Source of the DNA: Lytechinus variegatus
Lineage: Eukaryota > Echinodermata > Echinoidea > Temnopleuroida > Toxopneustidae
DNA length: 64,000 nt
Assembly: GCF_018143015.1 (NCBI RefSeq)
Contig: NC_054752.1
Location: 5,071,216 to 5,135,215 of the forward strand
Reading direction: 5' to 3'
The position numbers were made by a program, and so were the translations under genes. This document shows, piece after piece, positions 48,300 to 60,968 of the stretch. The notes beneath the pieces are model-generated. The model was not told the DNA's origin. It saw nothing but the letters and a program-made list of their open reading frames with translations, and made no database searches. How positions within the stretch are numbered: position 1 is the stretch's first letter; each line of letters opens with the position of its first letter.

Positions 48300-48512
48300 A
48301 ATATTCACTTGGAAAGCTTTAAATGGAGTTGCACCAACATGTTTTTAAGATCTTGCCATGCCTTGTACACACCATCAGCTCAGATCATGACGCCAGCCTC
48401 TTCGTAAGACCCAAACGATTAACACTTAATAGTGAATAGACTTTCTCTGATACAACAACGAGTGTAGATTATGGTAAGCGAGCTTTCTTTGCAGGAGCAT
48501 CTTCTCTTATTA
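48300..48512 (+). pseudogene. LINE reverse-transcriptase C-terminal fragment
   Basis: Short frames read TWKALNGVAPT, LVHTISSDHDASLFVRPKRL and VDYGKRAFFAGASSL. This order (KALNG.AP, then R.S..D..L.VP, then YG.RAFS.A.P..WN) is the conserved tail of CR1/L2-like non-LTR retrotransposon ORF2. It is a short relic broken by several frame changes and an in-frame stop after the first piece, with no upstream polymerase domain. Confidence 0.6.
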
Positions 48513-49321
48513 ACTATTAAATTAAAAAATAAATCATTTTATCATTGGAGATTTTCAAATTTAACATAAAAGTCTTCTATTCTCTAACAGTTCTTGGTAC
48601 TAGTTTACTCATCCAAACTGTCTCATTCTTTATTTTCTCTTGTGAGCCTCGGAATGGTACATTTCTAGATAGATGGCGATAAAGGCATGTTATTGCTATT
48701 ACAGCAGTCTCAACTACAATTATTCTAATTTCTAATAACGTATACGCTTTAGATTTAATCTTACCCTTTTTAATGTAAATCCTATAAAATTGCGGGTAGT
48801 TGGTTCTTCCAACTCCTGTTGAAAAAGTAAAGGCTTTTAACAGGTCCATATACTGTCACGATGAAATATGTAATCATGTAGCCCAACCTGAATATTGAAC
48901 TTGGACGTTTGTTTGATCAATTTGCTTACATTTCATGTAGGTATACAAAACCTTATTCACTGTTAATGCCAAAGTTGTGTATACTCTTCACGTATAAATA
49001 TAATACATCAAAATAGAATAAATATTTATATCATCGAATATGATTTTTGTGCATTGCCCTTTGGACTTTGTCGTAATCTTGGTAGGACATGTAGGAGGTA
49101 AATTAGTGGACTGACGGTAGAATATGAAAATCCGAAGGAGGGGGGGGGGGGTGGCCGTCATGGCAATTAACTGGTGAGGGAAAGGCGGGTAACTGCACCT
49201 AAGTGCTGACAGAATTGGGGTTGTCCAGTCAACTATTTTTAATTACAGTCTTTTTTGCCCCTTTCTCTTCCCTCCTTCTCTTTGCATGGTTCCTCTTCCT
49301 CTATTCTTCTGAGGGGGGGGG
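48513..49321. other. Intergenic AT-rich DNA
   Basis: No gene recognised. A G-run at 49141-49151 and another just before the SINE at 49313-49323. Confidence 0.4.
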
Positions 49322-49546
49322 GGCGTTGTCGTCTAGTGGTTACGACTCTCGTCTTTCAATTAGAGGGACGTGGGTTCAAAACCCAGCAATGACGTGTATT
49401 CCTTCCGCAAGAAATTTACCCACATTGTGCTGTACTCAACCCAGGTGAGGTGAATTGGTACCCGGCAGGATTAATTTCTTGAAGGCACTGAGCGCTGAAA
49501 GGCACCTCGGGCTAAAGCCAGTTTCATAATTACAATAACAATACGC
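49322..49546 (+). mobile_element. tRNA-derived SINE
   Basis: A-box-like TCGTCTAGTGG (49329-49339) and B-box-like GGTTCAAAACC (49373-49383), then a body with CAACCCAGGTGAGGTGAATT and GGTACCCGGCAGG and a short A-rich end. The body motif ACCCAGGTG...GGTACCCG is shared with the SINE at 33489. Confidence 0.75.
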
Positions 49547-49725
49547 CTCGGTATAAATTATTTCTAGATAGATGGCGCTGTAATCTTCATTTATATCAGT
49601 GATTAGCCTGCAGATACCATTAACGAAATTGCTCCTAAATCACTAGTAAAGAGCATAAATGGTTTATGAACGGGGAACGTGGTGTGAAGTTGTTAGCGAT
49701 GTTTTGAAATAAATATATGCATGCC

Positions 49726-50437
49726 TATGGAAGCTTAAAAGTGCCACCGAGATGTTGAGATAATTATCTCGGGAAGTCGACATCTTGATAGCAAAAGATA
49801 AGATGACGAGATCCTGGATCTCATCATGTCGACATCTTTTAGAAGAGATGATGAGATGACAAGATCCTGGATCTCATCATGTCAACATCTTTTAGAAGAG
49901 ATGATGAGATGACAAGATCCCGGATCTCATCATGTTGACATCTCTTAGAAGAGATGTTGAGATGACAAGATCCCGGATCTCATCATGTTGACATCTCTTA
50001 GAAGAGATGATGAGATGACAAGATCCTGGATCTCATCATGTTGACATCTTTTGGAAGAGATGATGAGATGACAAGATCCCGGATCTCATCATGTTGACAT
50101 CTTGTAGAAGAGATGATGAGATGACAAGATCCTGGATCTCATCATGTTGACATCTTGTAGAAGAGATGATGAGATGACAAGATCCTGGATCTCATCATGT
50201 CAACATCTTAAGAAGAGATGTTGAGATGACAAGATCATCTCATCATCTCATCATCTCATCATCTCTTCTACAAGATGTCAACATGATGAGATCCGGGATC
50301 TTGTCATATCATCATCTCTTCTACAAGATGTCAACATGATGAGATCCAGGATCTCGTCATCTTATCTTTTGCTATCAAGATGTCGACTTCCCGAGATAAT
50401 TATCTCAACATCTCGGTGGCACTTTTAAGCTTCCATA
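49726..50437. mobile_element. 0.7-kb foldback element with 53-bp repeats
   Basis: The ends TATGGAAGCTTAAAAGTGCC and GGCACTTTTAAGCTTCCATA are perfect inverses, and the match continues through CACCGAGATG and most of the outer 130 bp. CATGCC flanks both ends (49720-49725 and 50438-50443), a candidate 6-bp target duplication. The left arm is a tandem of about eight 53-bp units built on GATCCTGGATCTCATCATG and AGAAGAGATGATGAGATGAC (starts at 49810, 49863, 49916 and so on). The right arm has two inverted units. Each unit is itself nearly palindromic. No coding capacity. Confidence 0.8.
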
Positions 50438-50689
50438 CATGCCCGAATCTAAATTCTAAAGATTACATGCTGAGAAGGCTATCCATGTATGAAAAGAGTA
50501 GAATTTATATTAAGAGCCCCCCTTTTTTATTTTCGTATCTTTTGTTGGACCTGTATGTCAGAGAATGGTTTGAACGCTTATAGATGGAAGAGGGATGGAA
50601 TGGGTTGCGAAATGATAAAATAATGAAAGATTCATAGTTTTGATTTACATACCATGGTGAGACTTTATTTATTATCTAGTACTTATAAT

Positions 50690-51070
50690 TCAATGAATGC
50701 ATTTCTCGCTTTCTAGCTCCCTACCCTCTTCTCTCGGTCACCTCCACCTCCCATCTCTCCCACCCTCTCTCCCTCTCTCTTTTCATCTCTCTCCCCTTCT
50801 CTCTCTTTCAATTATCCTCTTTCAGTCATTTATTATCTGGTACTTATAATTCAATGAATGCATTTCTCGCTTTCTAGTTCCCTCCCCTCTTCTCTCGGTC
50901 ACCTCCACCTCCCATCTCTCCCACCCTCTCTCCCTCTCTCTTTTCATCTCTCTCCCCTTCTCTCTCTCTCAATTATCCTCTTTCAATCATTTATTATCTA
51001 GTACTTATAATTCAATGAATGCATTTCTCGCTTTCTAGTTCCCTCCCCTCTTCTCTCACTCACCTCCACC
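50690..51070. repeat. CT-rich minisatellite, three units of 161 bp
   Basis: GCATTTCTCGCTTTCTAG recurs at 50699, 50860 and 51021, with nearly identical units between. Block A has two units and block B one. Confidence 0.8.
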
Positions 51071-52220
51071 TCCCATCTCTCCCACCCTCTCTCTCTCTCA
51101 TCGTCTCTCAAATCATTCACAGTATTTTTACTCTTGAAATCACGAGATTGTGCGGCTTCTATTGTGAAAGATAAATGCTTTTATTGAAAATCATCTAGCA
51201 TGAAGAGAATAAATACCCTGGAATATGTGATCTAATTTTTCTTATACAAACATTACTCACGTCACAGACTATCCTATTCAGGTTAGACTTTGTCACAATA
51301 CAGTATGAAGAATCATGGGGTTTTACCTTGCTTCCCCAAAATGTATTATTGTTTGGGGTTTCCGCTACTGTTCACGAAATTCATGAAAGCAAAAAAAAAA
51401 GCAATGGGTTTCGCTATCATTTTAGCACATAATCAAGTTGCAAGGCGTTTCGTACTTCAATTGTGTTATTACTAGTCCTATAAATAACCATTCTGGGCTG
51501 AGTTATTATTTAGCCAATTGAGCACTTTGTATAATGTCGAGTTTGGCCATTCCCATATCGTCTTATATATCCACTTGATCTAACAGCATTTATGGTATAT
51601 CATTATATGAATTAATTATGGATCACATTTCCATTAGGCAAGTACAATAGACTTAATGAAAGCGATACCCAATCTGGGCATTAGACTAAATGACATTTAA
51701 GACCAAGGGATGGTTGTACCAAACTAATACCAGACCACATTGATGGTAGACCAAGTGGGTTTGATGATTATCGGAGAATAAAAATACGTCAACTTCACTA
51801 CAACCCCCCTCTCCTGTCTCTCTCTCCCCTTTCTGCTTGTCCCGTTCTCTTACTGTCCCACTCCCTCTCTCTTTCTATCTCGCTGGTATTCCTTTTCTGT
51901 CTCTAAATGTTTATTTGCCATCCCCCGTCTCTCTCACCTTTCTGCTTGTCACATTCTCTCATTATCCCCCTCTCTCTCTGGTGTTCCTTCTCTGTCTCTG
52001 AATGTTAATTTGCCATCTCCCTAGTTTACTTTATTTCTGTCTCGTTCTTTGAATAAATTCGTCCGATTCTTCATCTCTCTCTCTCCCTCTCCCCTCTATT
52101 TTGTTTCATGTGTCTCTATTTCTTACTCTCCCTCCCCCCCACCTGTTTCCCTTCCTTTTCTGTCTCTTTCACTGCCTGTGACTTGTTTTCCCGTCTCTCC
52201 CCCTCTCTTTACCTCTTTGC

Positions 52221-52311
52221 TGATTCTTATTGGTCACATTAACTTCTGAAATAATTAGTCTTAGAGGATTCCGTGAGGAGCGATGAAATTTATTAAAGCG
52301 GAAAACCAAGC
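52221..52311. repeat. 91-bp direct repeat flanking the BEL element, left copy
   Basis: TGATTCTTATTGGTCACATT through AAAACCAAGC occurs here and again at 60837-60927 with a single difference. It is ordinary block D sequence duplicated on both sides of the element. Confidence 0.85.
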
Positions 52312-53074
52312 TGTAATGAAAGCTGCTTTGAAGATAATTTTGTATATTTTATTTATCTGAAAAGCCATCAAATGATTTATTGTGTTAAAACTGGAAAATT
52401 TCATGGGGTCTGTGGGTCAGACTACTTGAGTGAGCACACACACATTTTTCTATGTATTTACACTTTGCATGTATAGTATGTGTGCTATGTATGCCTTGTC
52501 TGAGATTTTCTTTTGTTAGCGCCATCTCTTGGCAAACTGAGGTAATGTGATATTGGAATCAGCTCTGGAGATTCTGTTTGAGTTTTTGAATCAACATAAA
52601 TCTAAAGCATCCTACATGGGATTGCCCTAATTAAGAAGATTTCAAGAGGCAAAGAGGTCAGTAGAAACATTGATTCATTTATTTAAGAAATACAAATTTT
52701 ATAATGCAAAAAAGGTTGATTTTAATCTGGTTGGATTGACTTGATATTGCTATTGTGTATTAATTGTAATTGATGATAGGAGAATATAAAGTACATGAAT
52801 TTCTCAGGTGCTAGTTAATGTATCTTGAAACAGGATTATGATTTATATTCAGGTAGAATATTTAATTTATGATGTAAAGGTTTATTGCTCTCATACTTAT
52901 TAATTTCCTATCATTTTGTTTATCCTTACAGTTTTCACGGAATTATTAGCAATTGCTTCATGTCAGATTACACAGAAGAGAATGAACGAAGAATTAAAGG
53001 ATGGCATGAAATTTACATTCCCGTCGTGACCTTTGTTTTTTGTTATTAAACTCTCGAACAAGTCTCCAGTTACA
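52312..53074 (+). repeat. Left LTR of the BEL/Pao element
   Basis: 763 bp beginning TGTAATGAAAGC and ending CCAGTTACA; TGTAA and TTACA are the inverted ends usual for LTRs. About 1 percent different from the right LTR. Confidence 0.9.
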
Positions 53075-53123
53075 GTGAAAACTCTTTACAAAGATTTATC
53101 ATCATTACCAAAGAAGATTCAAG

Positions 53124-55700
53124 ATGTCTGAGCCTGTTGAATCTAAGCAAGTCACAGCTAATGGCGGTGGTGATGCAAGTGTAAGAACACGGAAGCCAAC
53201 TGAGAAGGGACTTCAACATCAGTTGGATGCTAAGCTTAAAGTCTGGAAAAGTTCTATTACTAAATGGAGAAGGCTTTCTAACAAACTTAGAGAGCTTCTA
53301 GTTGAAGATGATGTTGAATCTTCGGTGATTAAAGATGGCCGTGATAATTTGCAAGCAGCCATGGACAATGTCATCTCAGTGCAGGAGAGTTTAGCTGAAT
53401 TGTCTTCATCCATGAATGTTAACGATGGCAGTGAGGAGAAATTGGATGAAATTGAAGAGGAACATTCTTCCTTGATGAAGGACACTTTAAAGATGCTTCT
53501 TGCACTACGAGGCGAAATGTCTTCACATAAAGGAACTTCTCACTTGTCCGTCTCGTCAACTTCACGAAAGCTGTGCCAGGATTGGGTAGATGATTCAAGG
53601 AAGGTAAATTCTCCAAAGGAAAGGGACATTACCACGACGAGAAGGATCGAGGAACCAACCGATGATCCTGAAGCAGCGTCACACAAGAATACGCATACAT
53701 CAAGCCATCATAAAGAAGAAGTTGCCCTTGCTAGTAGTTTGACGGAACTTCTTCGCTTGAACAGACTTCCAATACCTGAGCCTGGAGTTTTCGATGGTAA
53801 TCCACTAGAATACACATCATGGAAGCGAAGCTATGATGCTCTCATTGAACATCGCGGTATTCCAGCCGGAGAGAGATTTTACTTCCTGCTGAAGTATCTT
53901 AAAGGTGCACCATTGGTGTTAGTGAAAGGATACTCCATGCTAGGAGATGACGCTGCATATGTGGAAGCCATGAAGGTGTTACAAGAGAGGTATGGAAATC
54001 CCTTTGTTATTTCAAATGCCTTCCGGGACAAACTTGATGACTGGCCTAAAATCAGCCCCAAGGACTATTTAGGTCTTCGGAGATTTGGAGATTTTCTTCA
54101 CCAGTGTTGTACAGCAGCCAGATATGTCCATCACTTACATCATTTGGATGATGAAAGAGAGAACAAAAAAATGATGAGCAAACTGCCTGATTGGCTAATC
54201 ACAAGATGGGGCAGGAATGTAGTCAAATGGCGGCAAGACAGAGGATCCTTTCCTCCCTTTTCTGTCTTCACGGCATTCATCAGCGATGAGGCAGATATCG
54301 CTTGTGATCCGATCACTTCTAATCAGACGTCCTTGAAAGATAGGAGACAGCAGTCTTCTAATGTGAGAACATTATCGACCAGTGTGCAGGGACAGCAAGC
54401 AAATGGAGGGAAAGGAAAATGGAAACCCCTTTGCACTTACTGTAAGGGAGAACATCATCTTGCTACTTGTAAATCCTTCATGTCACAGACATTAGATCAC
54501 CGAACCAAATTTGTTTTCGATCATGGTCTGTGCTTCGGATGTTTAAGGTCCGGTCATCTATCTAAGAATTGTAAGAAGAGGTCATCATGTTCAACATGCA
54601 AAAGACGTCACCCCACCGTTCTGCATGATGAAAACTGGACAGAAAGACAACAATCTAAGAGAGCTGAAATAAAGAATGAAGCTGAGGAAACTCAAACCAC
54701 AAGATCTCATGCTTCAACCATGAAGGACAATCACAAATCTCTAAAGACGTCTACTATAGTTCCTGTGTGGCTCTCGCATGAATCAGTACCTGGGGAGAGG
54801 TTAGTGTATGCTATGCTGGACACTCAGTCAGACACTAGCTTCATTTTAGATAGGACTAAGGAAGCAATGGGCATTGAAGGAATAGCAGTCAACTTGCTTC
54901 TTTCGACCATGACGCTGGCCAATGAGAGAATTTCGAGTGAAAAGATCAGTGGACTTAAGGTTCGAGCATTCAATGGACGAGAAGAAATTTGTTTGCCCCC
55001 AACTTACACTCGGAATATTATGCCGGCAAATCGAGAACACATACCAACGCCAGACATTGCTAAGGCGCACCCTCATCTTAACGACATAGCCAAACATTTG
55101 ATCCCCCTTCAAGATTGTGAGATTGGACTTCTCATTGGCTATGATTGTGCAAGGGCCCTCACTCCGCGAGCTGTGTTAAGCTCCCCTAATGATGGTGGAC
55201 CATTTGGATTACAAACTGATCTTGGATGGAGTGTTGTCGGTACAATGGAACCCAACTATCATGACAGTGCGCATGATCATATTGGAATCAGTCATCGCGT
55301 TATGGTGCACGTTATTCCAGAAGAATTGCAAATAGATGGTCATCCAACCACAGTTACCTTCAGCCATCAATCAAGGATTAAGGAGGAGATTACTCCATCT
55401 CAAGTCATACGTCTTTTAGAAGCAGACTTTGCATCAGAGAAAAGACAAAGGCCATATTCGAGGAATGACTTGAGATTTCTAGAGATAATGGAGCATCAAG
55501 TTCACGTGTCTGAAAGTGGTCATTATGAGATGCCCCTGCCATTCCGTGACGATAACCCTACTCTTCCAAATAATAGGGTCCTTGCTGAGAAAAGACTCAA
55601 TCACCTCAAGGCAAAGTTTAAGAAGGATCCTGAATATCATGAACAATACACAAAACAAATGAATACCCTCTTCAATAGCAACTATGCAGAGGTCGCATCA
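53124..55700 (+). CDS. BEL/Pao Gag and protease part (fossil)
   Basis: Approximate extent of the first part of the element's coding region. It opens with a charged N-terminal region, then a DUF1759-like Gag segment (motif EPGVFDGNPLEYTSWKRSYD, about 53775-53835). Next come zinc knuckles near 54430-54620, including CFGCLRSGHLSKNC and CTYCKGEHHLATC. A DUF1758-like aspartic protease follows with the AMLDTQSDTSFI active-site stretch near 54810. The order is diagnostic of BEL/Pao. Part of the fossil element; no host function is implied. Confidence 0.85.
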
Positions 55701-55729
55701 GAGTCTGGAGAAGAGGGTAAAGTATGGTA

Positions 55730-58700
55730 CATTCCCCATCATGGAGTGAACAGCCCAACAAGTTGAGAGTTGTTTTTGACTGTAGCTCGCAGTTTAGAGG
55801 AACTTCATTGAATGCTCACTTGTTAACAGGACCGGACATGACTAATACCCTCACCGGTGTTCTTTGTCGATTCAGGAAAGAAGTCACGGCCTTCATGTGT
55901 GACGTGAAGGAAATGTTCCACCAATTCCAGGTAAACAAAGAGCACAGAAATTACCTCCGGTTTCTATGGTGGTTAAATGGAGATGTTAGTCGCCGACTTA
56001 GTGACTGCCAGATGAACGTTCATCTTTTTGGTGCCGCATCTTCGCCTGGCTGTTCGAACTTTGCATTGAAGCAGATTGCAAAGGACTATGCAGATGAGTT
56101 TGGACAAGATGCATCAGATTTCATACAGAATGACTTCTACGTAGATGATGGGTTGAAATCTGTATCAACCGAAGATGAAGCCATTGATCTCATCATGAAG
56201 ACGAGAAAGATATGTGAACGTGGACGTCTTCACCTACATAAGATCGTATCCAACTCCAGAAAGGTAATGCAATCAGTTCCAGTTGATGACAGAGGAAATG
56301 ACCTCAAGGAATTGAATCTTTTGCAAGACACTTTGACTGTGGAAAAAGCTCTCGGAGTTCAATGGTGCATTGAATCAGATAAATTTCAATTCAGGATCAA
56401 CTTTCAGGATAAACCACTGACTCGCAGAGGAATCCTGTCTACAGTCATGCCAGTGTATGATTCTCTAGGACTATTAGCTCCTATAATACTTCCTGCGAAG
56501 CTGATTCTCCAAGAATTATGTCGAACTTCTGCTGAATGGGACGACCCCTTATCTGATGCACTCAAAGCTAAGTGGGAGCAGTGGAAGACCGACATTCTCC
56601 AACTTCAGTACATCTCCATCGATAGATGCTACAAACCAAAAGACTTTGGAGAAATCAAAGATGTCCAACTTCATCACTTCAGTGATGCTAGTAACGCCGG
56701 TTATGGGCAGTGCACATACCTGAGACTTACAAATCAAGAAGACAAGGTGCACTGTACTCTGGTGATGGGAAAATCGAGGGTCACTCCTATTAAGACAGTA
56801 ACCGTGCCCCGACTAGAGTTAACGGCAGCCCTGCTATCTGTGAAAATGAGTTCCTTTCTGCAAAATGAACTCGATTTTGTAAATGCCAAGCATTTCCTTT
56901 GGACTGATAGCAGAGTAGTTTTAGGCTACATTAAGAATGAAGCAAGACGATATCATGTTTTTGTAGCCAATACAGTGAGTCAGATCAGAGACGAGTCACT
57001 GCCTTCACAGTGGCATCATATTGACACCAGGATTAACCCTGCTGATACAGCTTCAAGAGGACTCGCTGTCAATCAGATAGAGCAATCGAGATGGTTAACT
57101 GGTCCCAAATTCCTGTGGGAGAAGGAAATTCCAACTGTAGAAAGTAAGAATGACGGTGAAATGCTTCCTAATGACCCTGAAGTGAAGCTAACTCAAGCTC
57201 ATGCTGCTTTCAAGAAGAATGATGAGTTTGAGCTGGAACGACTAGACCGCTTTTCCAGTTGGCATCAAACCAGAAGGGCTGTAGCAAATTGTCTCAGACT
57301 AAAGTCCTACTTGCGAAGACGGTGTGAACAGAAGCATCAGAGAGCTAACCAGAGGAGCGATGCTAAGAAGATAATAATTGAACCTATGTCTGCCGAATTA
57401 CTTCTCCAAGCAGAAAAGGAGATAATAAGGCATATACAAAGAAAAGCATTCCATGATGAAATTCAAAGACAGGAAGTTATGAACGATTCCACTCAGACAT
57501 CTCGTGAGAAGAGACGTCATTCTAAGACTACTAGCCGTCTACATCAACTCGACCCATTTCTAGATGGTGAGAACATCCTGAGAGTAGGAGGTCGCTTGAG
57601 AAGGTCTGAAACCTCGTTCACAAACAAACATCCCGCAATCATACCTCAAAGTCATGTTGCAGATCTGATTGTATCTCATTGTCACGAAGCGGTTGCTCAT
57701 CAGGGAAGAGGTATGACTACTAACTGTATCAGATCCCATGGTTATTGGATATTAGGTTGCAGTAATCTTGTATCCAAGCTCATCTCTCGATGTGTTACCT
57801 GTCGGAAACTACGACGACCAACTCAGATACAAAAGATGGCGGACCTACCAAAGGATCGTCTAGCCTCTGAACCGCCATTTTCTTACTGTGGTATGGATTG
57901 CTTTGGACCATGGGTGATCAGAGAAGGCAGAAAGGAGGTAAAGAGATATGGCCTTCTCTTTACTTGTATGTCTTCACGTGCAATCCACATAGAAGTACTA
58001 AACTCATTGTCCACTGATGCTTTCATTAATGCCCTTCGACGTTTCATCTCTGTTCGTGGTCCTGTTCGTCAACTGAGGTCGGACAGAGGGACAAATTTTG
58101 TTGGTGCCGAGAATGAACTCATGAAGGCCTGGAAGGAGATGAATCATGAGAAAGTTAAACAGCATTTGCTTAGAGAAGGATGCGATTACTTTGACTTCGC
58201 CTTCAACTTCCCCTACTCAAGCCACATGGGAGGAGCTTGGGAGAGGCAAATACGTACTGTTCGTAGAGTCTTGGAAGCATTGCTGTGTAAAAATAGTCAG
58301 CAACTGGACGACGACTCACTGCGAACATTGCTATGTGAGGCAGCAGCTATTGTGAATAGTCGTCCACTGTCTGTAGAATTCCTGAACGATCCATCTCACC
58401 TAGAGCCCATAACTCCAAATCTATTGTTGACTCAAAAATCAAGGGTAATACTTCCTCTGCCTGGTAGTTTTCATCGGGAGGACTTATACGCAAAGAACGC
58501 TGGAGAAGAGTTCAACATCTAGCAAATGAGTTTTGGTCTCGTTGGAGAAAGGAATTCCTTAGTCAACTCCAATCAAGAAATAAATGGACTGTTCCACAGC
58601 GCGACATGAGGATTGGTGATATCGTGTTAATCAAAGATGAGAATGTTCCCAGAAATATGTGGTCTCTGGGTAGAATTGTTGAAACGTATGCCTCCGGTGA

Positions 58701-58840
58701 CACTCATGTTCGCAAAGTGAAAATTGCAATAGGTAATTCGAAACTGAACAATCAAGGAAAGCGTGATTCTCCACTGTGTCATCTCGACCGCCCAATTCAT
58801 AAACTGGTTCTTTTGATCGCGCAAGAAGACCAAGTGTAAA
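55730..58840 (+). CDS. BEL/Pao reverse transcriptase, RNase H and integrase part (fossil)
   Basis: Approximate extent of the Pol part. Reverse transcriptase of Pao type carries FDCSSQFRG near 55780 and the catalytic FYVDDG near 56140. RNase H-like sequence follows at about 56660-57060 (HFSDASNAGYGQC, LWTDSRVV). The integrase spans about 57600-58450, with an HHCC-type zinc region (CHEAVAHQGRG, CVTCRKLRRP), catalytic stretch GMDCFGPW, RSDRGTNF and GGAWERQIR. A DUF5641-like C-terminal segment (RIGDIVLIKDENVPR) lies at about 58606-58840. Fossil copy. Confidence 0.88.
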
Positions 58841-60078
58841 TTCCCAGCCAAAGAGCCTATAGACATTTAATTAGGATTTTCGCAAACTTCATAATTTGAT
58901 TTGCTATCCTTTATTTAAATATGTTATTAATTGATATTTGTATAAAGCGAACTCAGAAAATAGTCAAAATGTGAATCAGAGGAAAGGTTCTCCTTTTTTT
59001 TTTTGCGAAAACCGAAGGACATCCATATTTGAGAACGTACTTTTGACTCCAATACTCCGATTGGACAATGATGCATTTCGAATCTACAGAGAAGACTGTA
59101 TGAACATTTATGGTTGAAGGAGGATGAACATTTGACATAAATTTGAATTTCTCTAAGAGTAACTTATTCAATTTAAGGTCTGAAATTCAGACTACATGTT
59201 CATGTTCAGTGGTGTATATGATCTTGTACTTTGAACTCACAATGATCTACATGTATAGTACAAGACAACAAAATTGTGAATTGCTCTTAATCAGGTCTGA
59301 ATATTGAGACTAGTTATACTGTGGCATATAATACATAGTGCTTCCTTTTCAATTGCTAATATGTCATAGATTCGTTCCACTTGCAATGTGCATCTAATGA
59401 AGGTATCTGTAATACATGTATATAGCGTTTTCAAATGATTGACAAAGGTTTTGTCCAAAGTATTGAATTTTTTTTGTATGTAAGTGAATTTTATGAATCA
59501 TATCACCTTAATAATATAATTACACTATGATGATTTAATGATATCAACAGTTCACCTTTTGGACTATTACAGTTGCCCAAGGAACTCCTTGGATTGTCTA
59601 ATGTTCTATGATATGTTGGTAGTATAGTGTAAGTAGAGAAATAGAATGTATTTGCATCATATCTTCAACAAGCAGTATTTAATTGAAGTGATAAACTGTG
59701 TAGTCGTAGCACTTTTTAATTACGGAATCATACAGTGTCGTAAATTCAGGTTTTGATTTGAACATAACAAATTCTGTCGACTTGATAAAATGCTGAATTT
59801 AGAAGTAATGTTAACGTTGGGCACCGAATAGTTATTTTTCTTGTGCCTTTTTTATTAAAAGAAATTATAAAATTTGTAGTGATGGAAACAAAAAAAAAAA
59901 AAATGGAAATTGTAGTATCAGTGCGTAATATTTGACGTTTATTTCTGCTGTAAGATATATCAGGCCGTTCTTTGCTAGTGTAGCAGTAATGAAATGCATT
60001 TACTTTATATACTGAAGCTAATGAAGTACAGCTTTCTGAACAAGCATTTTGGTAAATTAAAGTAATTTAAAGGAGCCA
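58841..60078 (+). other. BEL/Pao 3' non-coding region
   Basis: AT-rich, no conserved open frame. It ends in a short purine-rich stretch (AAAGGAG) just before the right LTR, in the usual place of a polypurine tract. Confidence 0.6.
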
Positions 60079-60836
60079 TGTAATGAAAGCTGCTTTGAAG
60101 ATAATTTTGTATATTTTATTTATCTGAAAAGCCATCAAATGATTTATTGTGTTAAAACTGGAAAATTTCATGGGGTCTGTGGGTCAGACTACTTGAGTGA
60201 GCACACACACATTTTTCTATGTATTTACACTTTGCATGTATAGTATGTGTGCTATGTATGCCTTGTCTGAGATTTTCTTTTGTTAGCGCCATCTCTTGGC
60301 AAACTGAGGTAATGTGATATTGGAATCAGTTCTGGAGATTCTGTTTGAGTTTTTGAATCAACATAAATCTAAAGCATCCTACATGGGATTGCCCTAATTA
60401 AGAAGATTTCAAGAGGCAAAGAGGTCAGTAGAAACATTGATTCATTTATTTAAGAAATACAAATTTTATAATGCAAAAAAGGTTGATTTTAATCTGGTTG
60501 GATTGACTTGATATTGCTATTGTGTATTAATTGTAATTGATGATAGGAGAATATAAAGTACATGAATTTCTCAGGTGCTAGTTAATGTATCTTGAAACAG
60601 ATTATGATTTATATTCAGTTAGAATATTTAATTTATGATGTACAGGTTTATTGCTATCATACTTATTACTTTCCTATCATTTTGTTTATCCTTACAGTTT
60701 TCACGGAATTATTAGCAATTGCTTCATGTCAGATTACACAGAAGAGAATGAACGAAGAATTAAAGGATGGCATGAAATTTACATTCCCGTCATGACCTTT
60801 GTTTTTTGTTATTAAACTCTCGAACAAGTCTGCAGT
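60079..60836 (+). repeat. Right LTR of the BEL/Pao element
   Basis: About 758 bp beginning TGTAATGAAAGC, aligned along its length with 52312-53074 with about eight differences. Block D sequence follows directly. Confidence 0.9.
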
Positions 60837-60927
60837 TGATTCTTATTGGTCACATTAACTTCTGAAATAATTAGTCTTAGAGGATTCCGTGAGGAGCGAT
60901 GAAATTTATTAAAACGGAAAACCAAGC
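60837..60927. repeat. 91-bp direct repeat flanking the BEL element, right copy
   Basis: Second copy of 52221-52311, one mismatch (AAAACGG against AAAGCGG). Confidence 0.85.
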
Positions 60928-60968
60928 TTCGCAATGATAGACACCCAATTTTATTTTTCTCAATTGTT

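Larger units (their letters stand above)
50650..52311. repeat. Tandem paralogous block D, left segment
   Basis: Aligns with block A 3500-5450 and block B 22380-23770: minisatellite, GTTTACGAAATTCATGAAAG-type subunit (GTTCACGAAATTCATGAAAG here), CTTGATCTAACAGCATTTAT, CT-rich tract, then GGATTCCGTGAGGAGCGATG. The BEL/Pao element at 52312 interrupts it; the block continues after 60837. Confidence 0.8.
52312..60836 (+). mobile_element. BEL/Pao LTR retrotransposon, about 8.5 kb, fossil copy
   Basis: Two long terminal repeats enclose a gag-pol region of BEL/Pao type. Parts in order: left LTR, Gag with DUF1759-like domain and zinc knuckles, DUF1758-like aspartic protease, reverse transcriptase of the Pao type, RNase H, integrase, C-terminal DUF5641-like segment, a non-coding stretch of about 1.2 kb, and right LTR. 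The two LTRs differ at only about eight positions in roughly 760, so the insertion is young. The copy is nearly whole but its coding frame has about two breaks, so it is treated as a fossil. It sits in block D; blocks A and B have the empty site. Confidence 0.92.

Noticed and set aside
49810-50230. CRISPR-like regular repeats
   Set aside because: The 53-bp units are contiguous without unique spacers, and the genome is an animal's; this is a foldback arm.
60592-60795. Small open frame within the right LTR
   Set aside because: It belongs to the LTR sequence, lacks a recognisable domain and is not treated as a gene.
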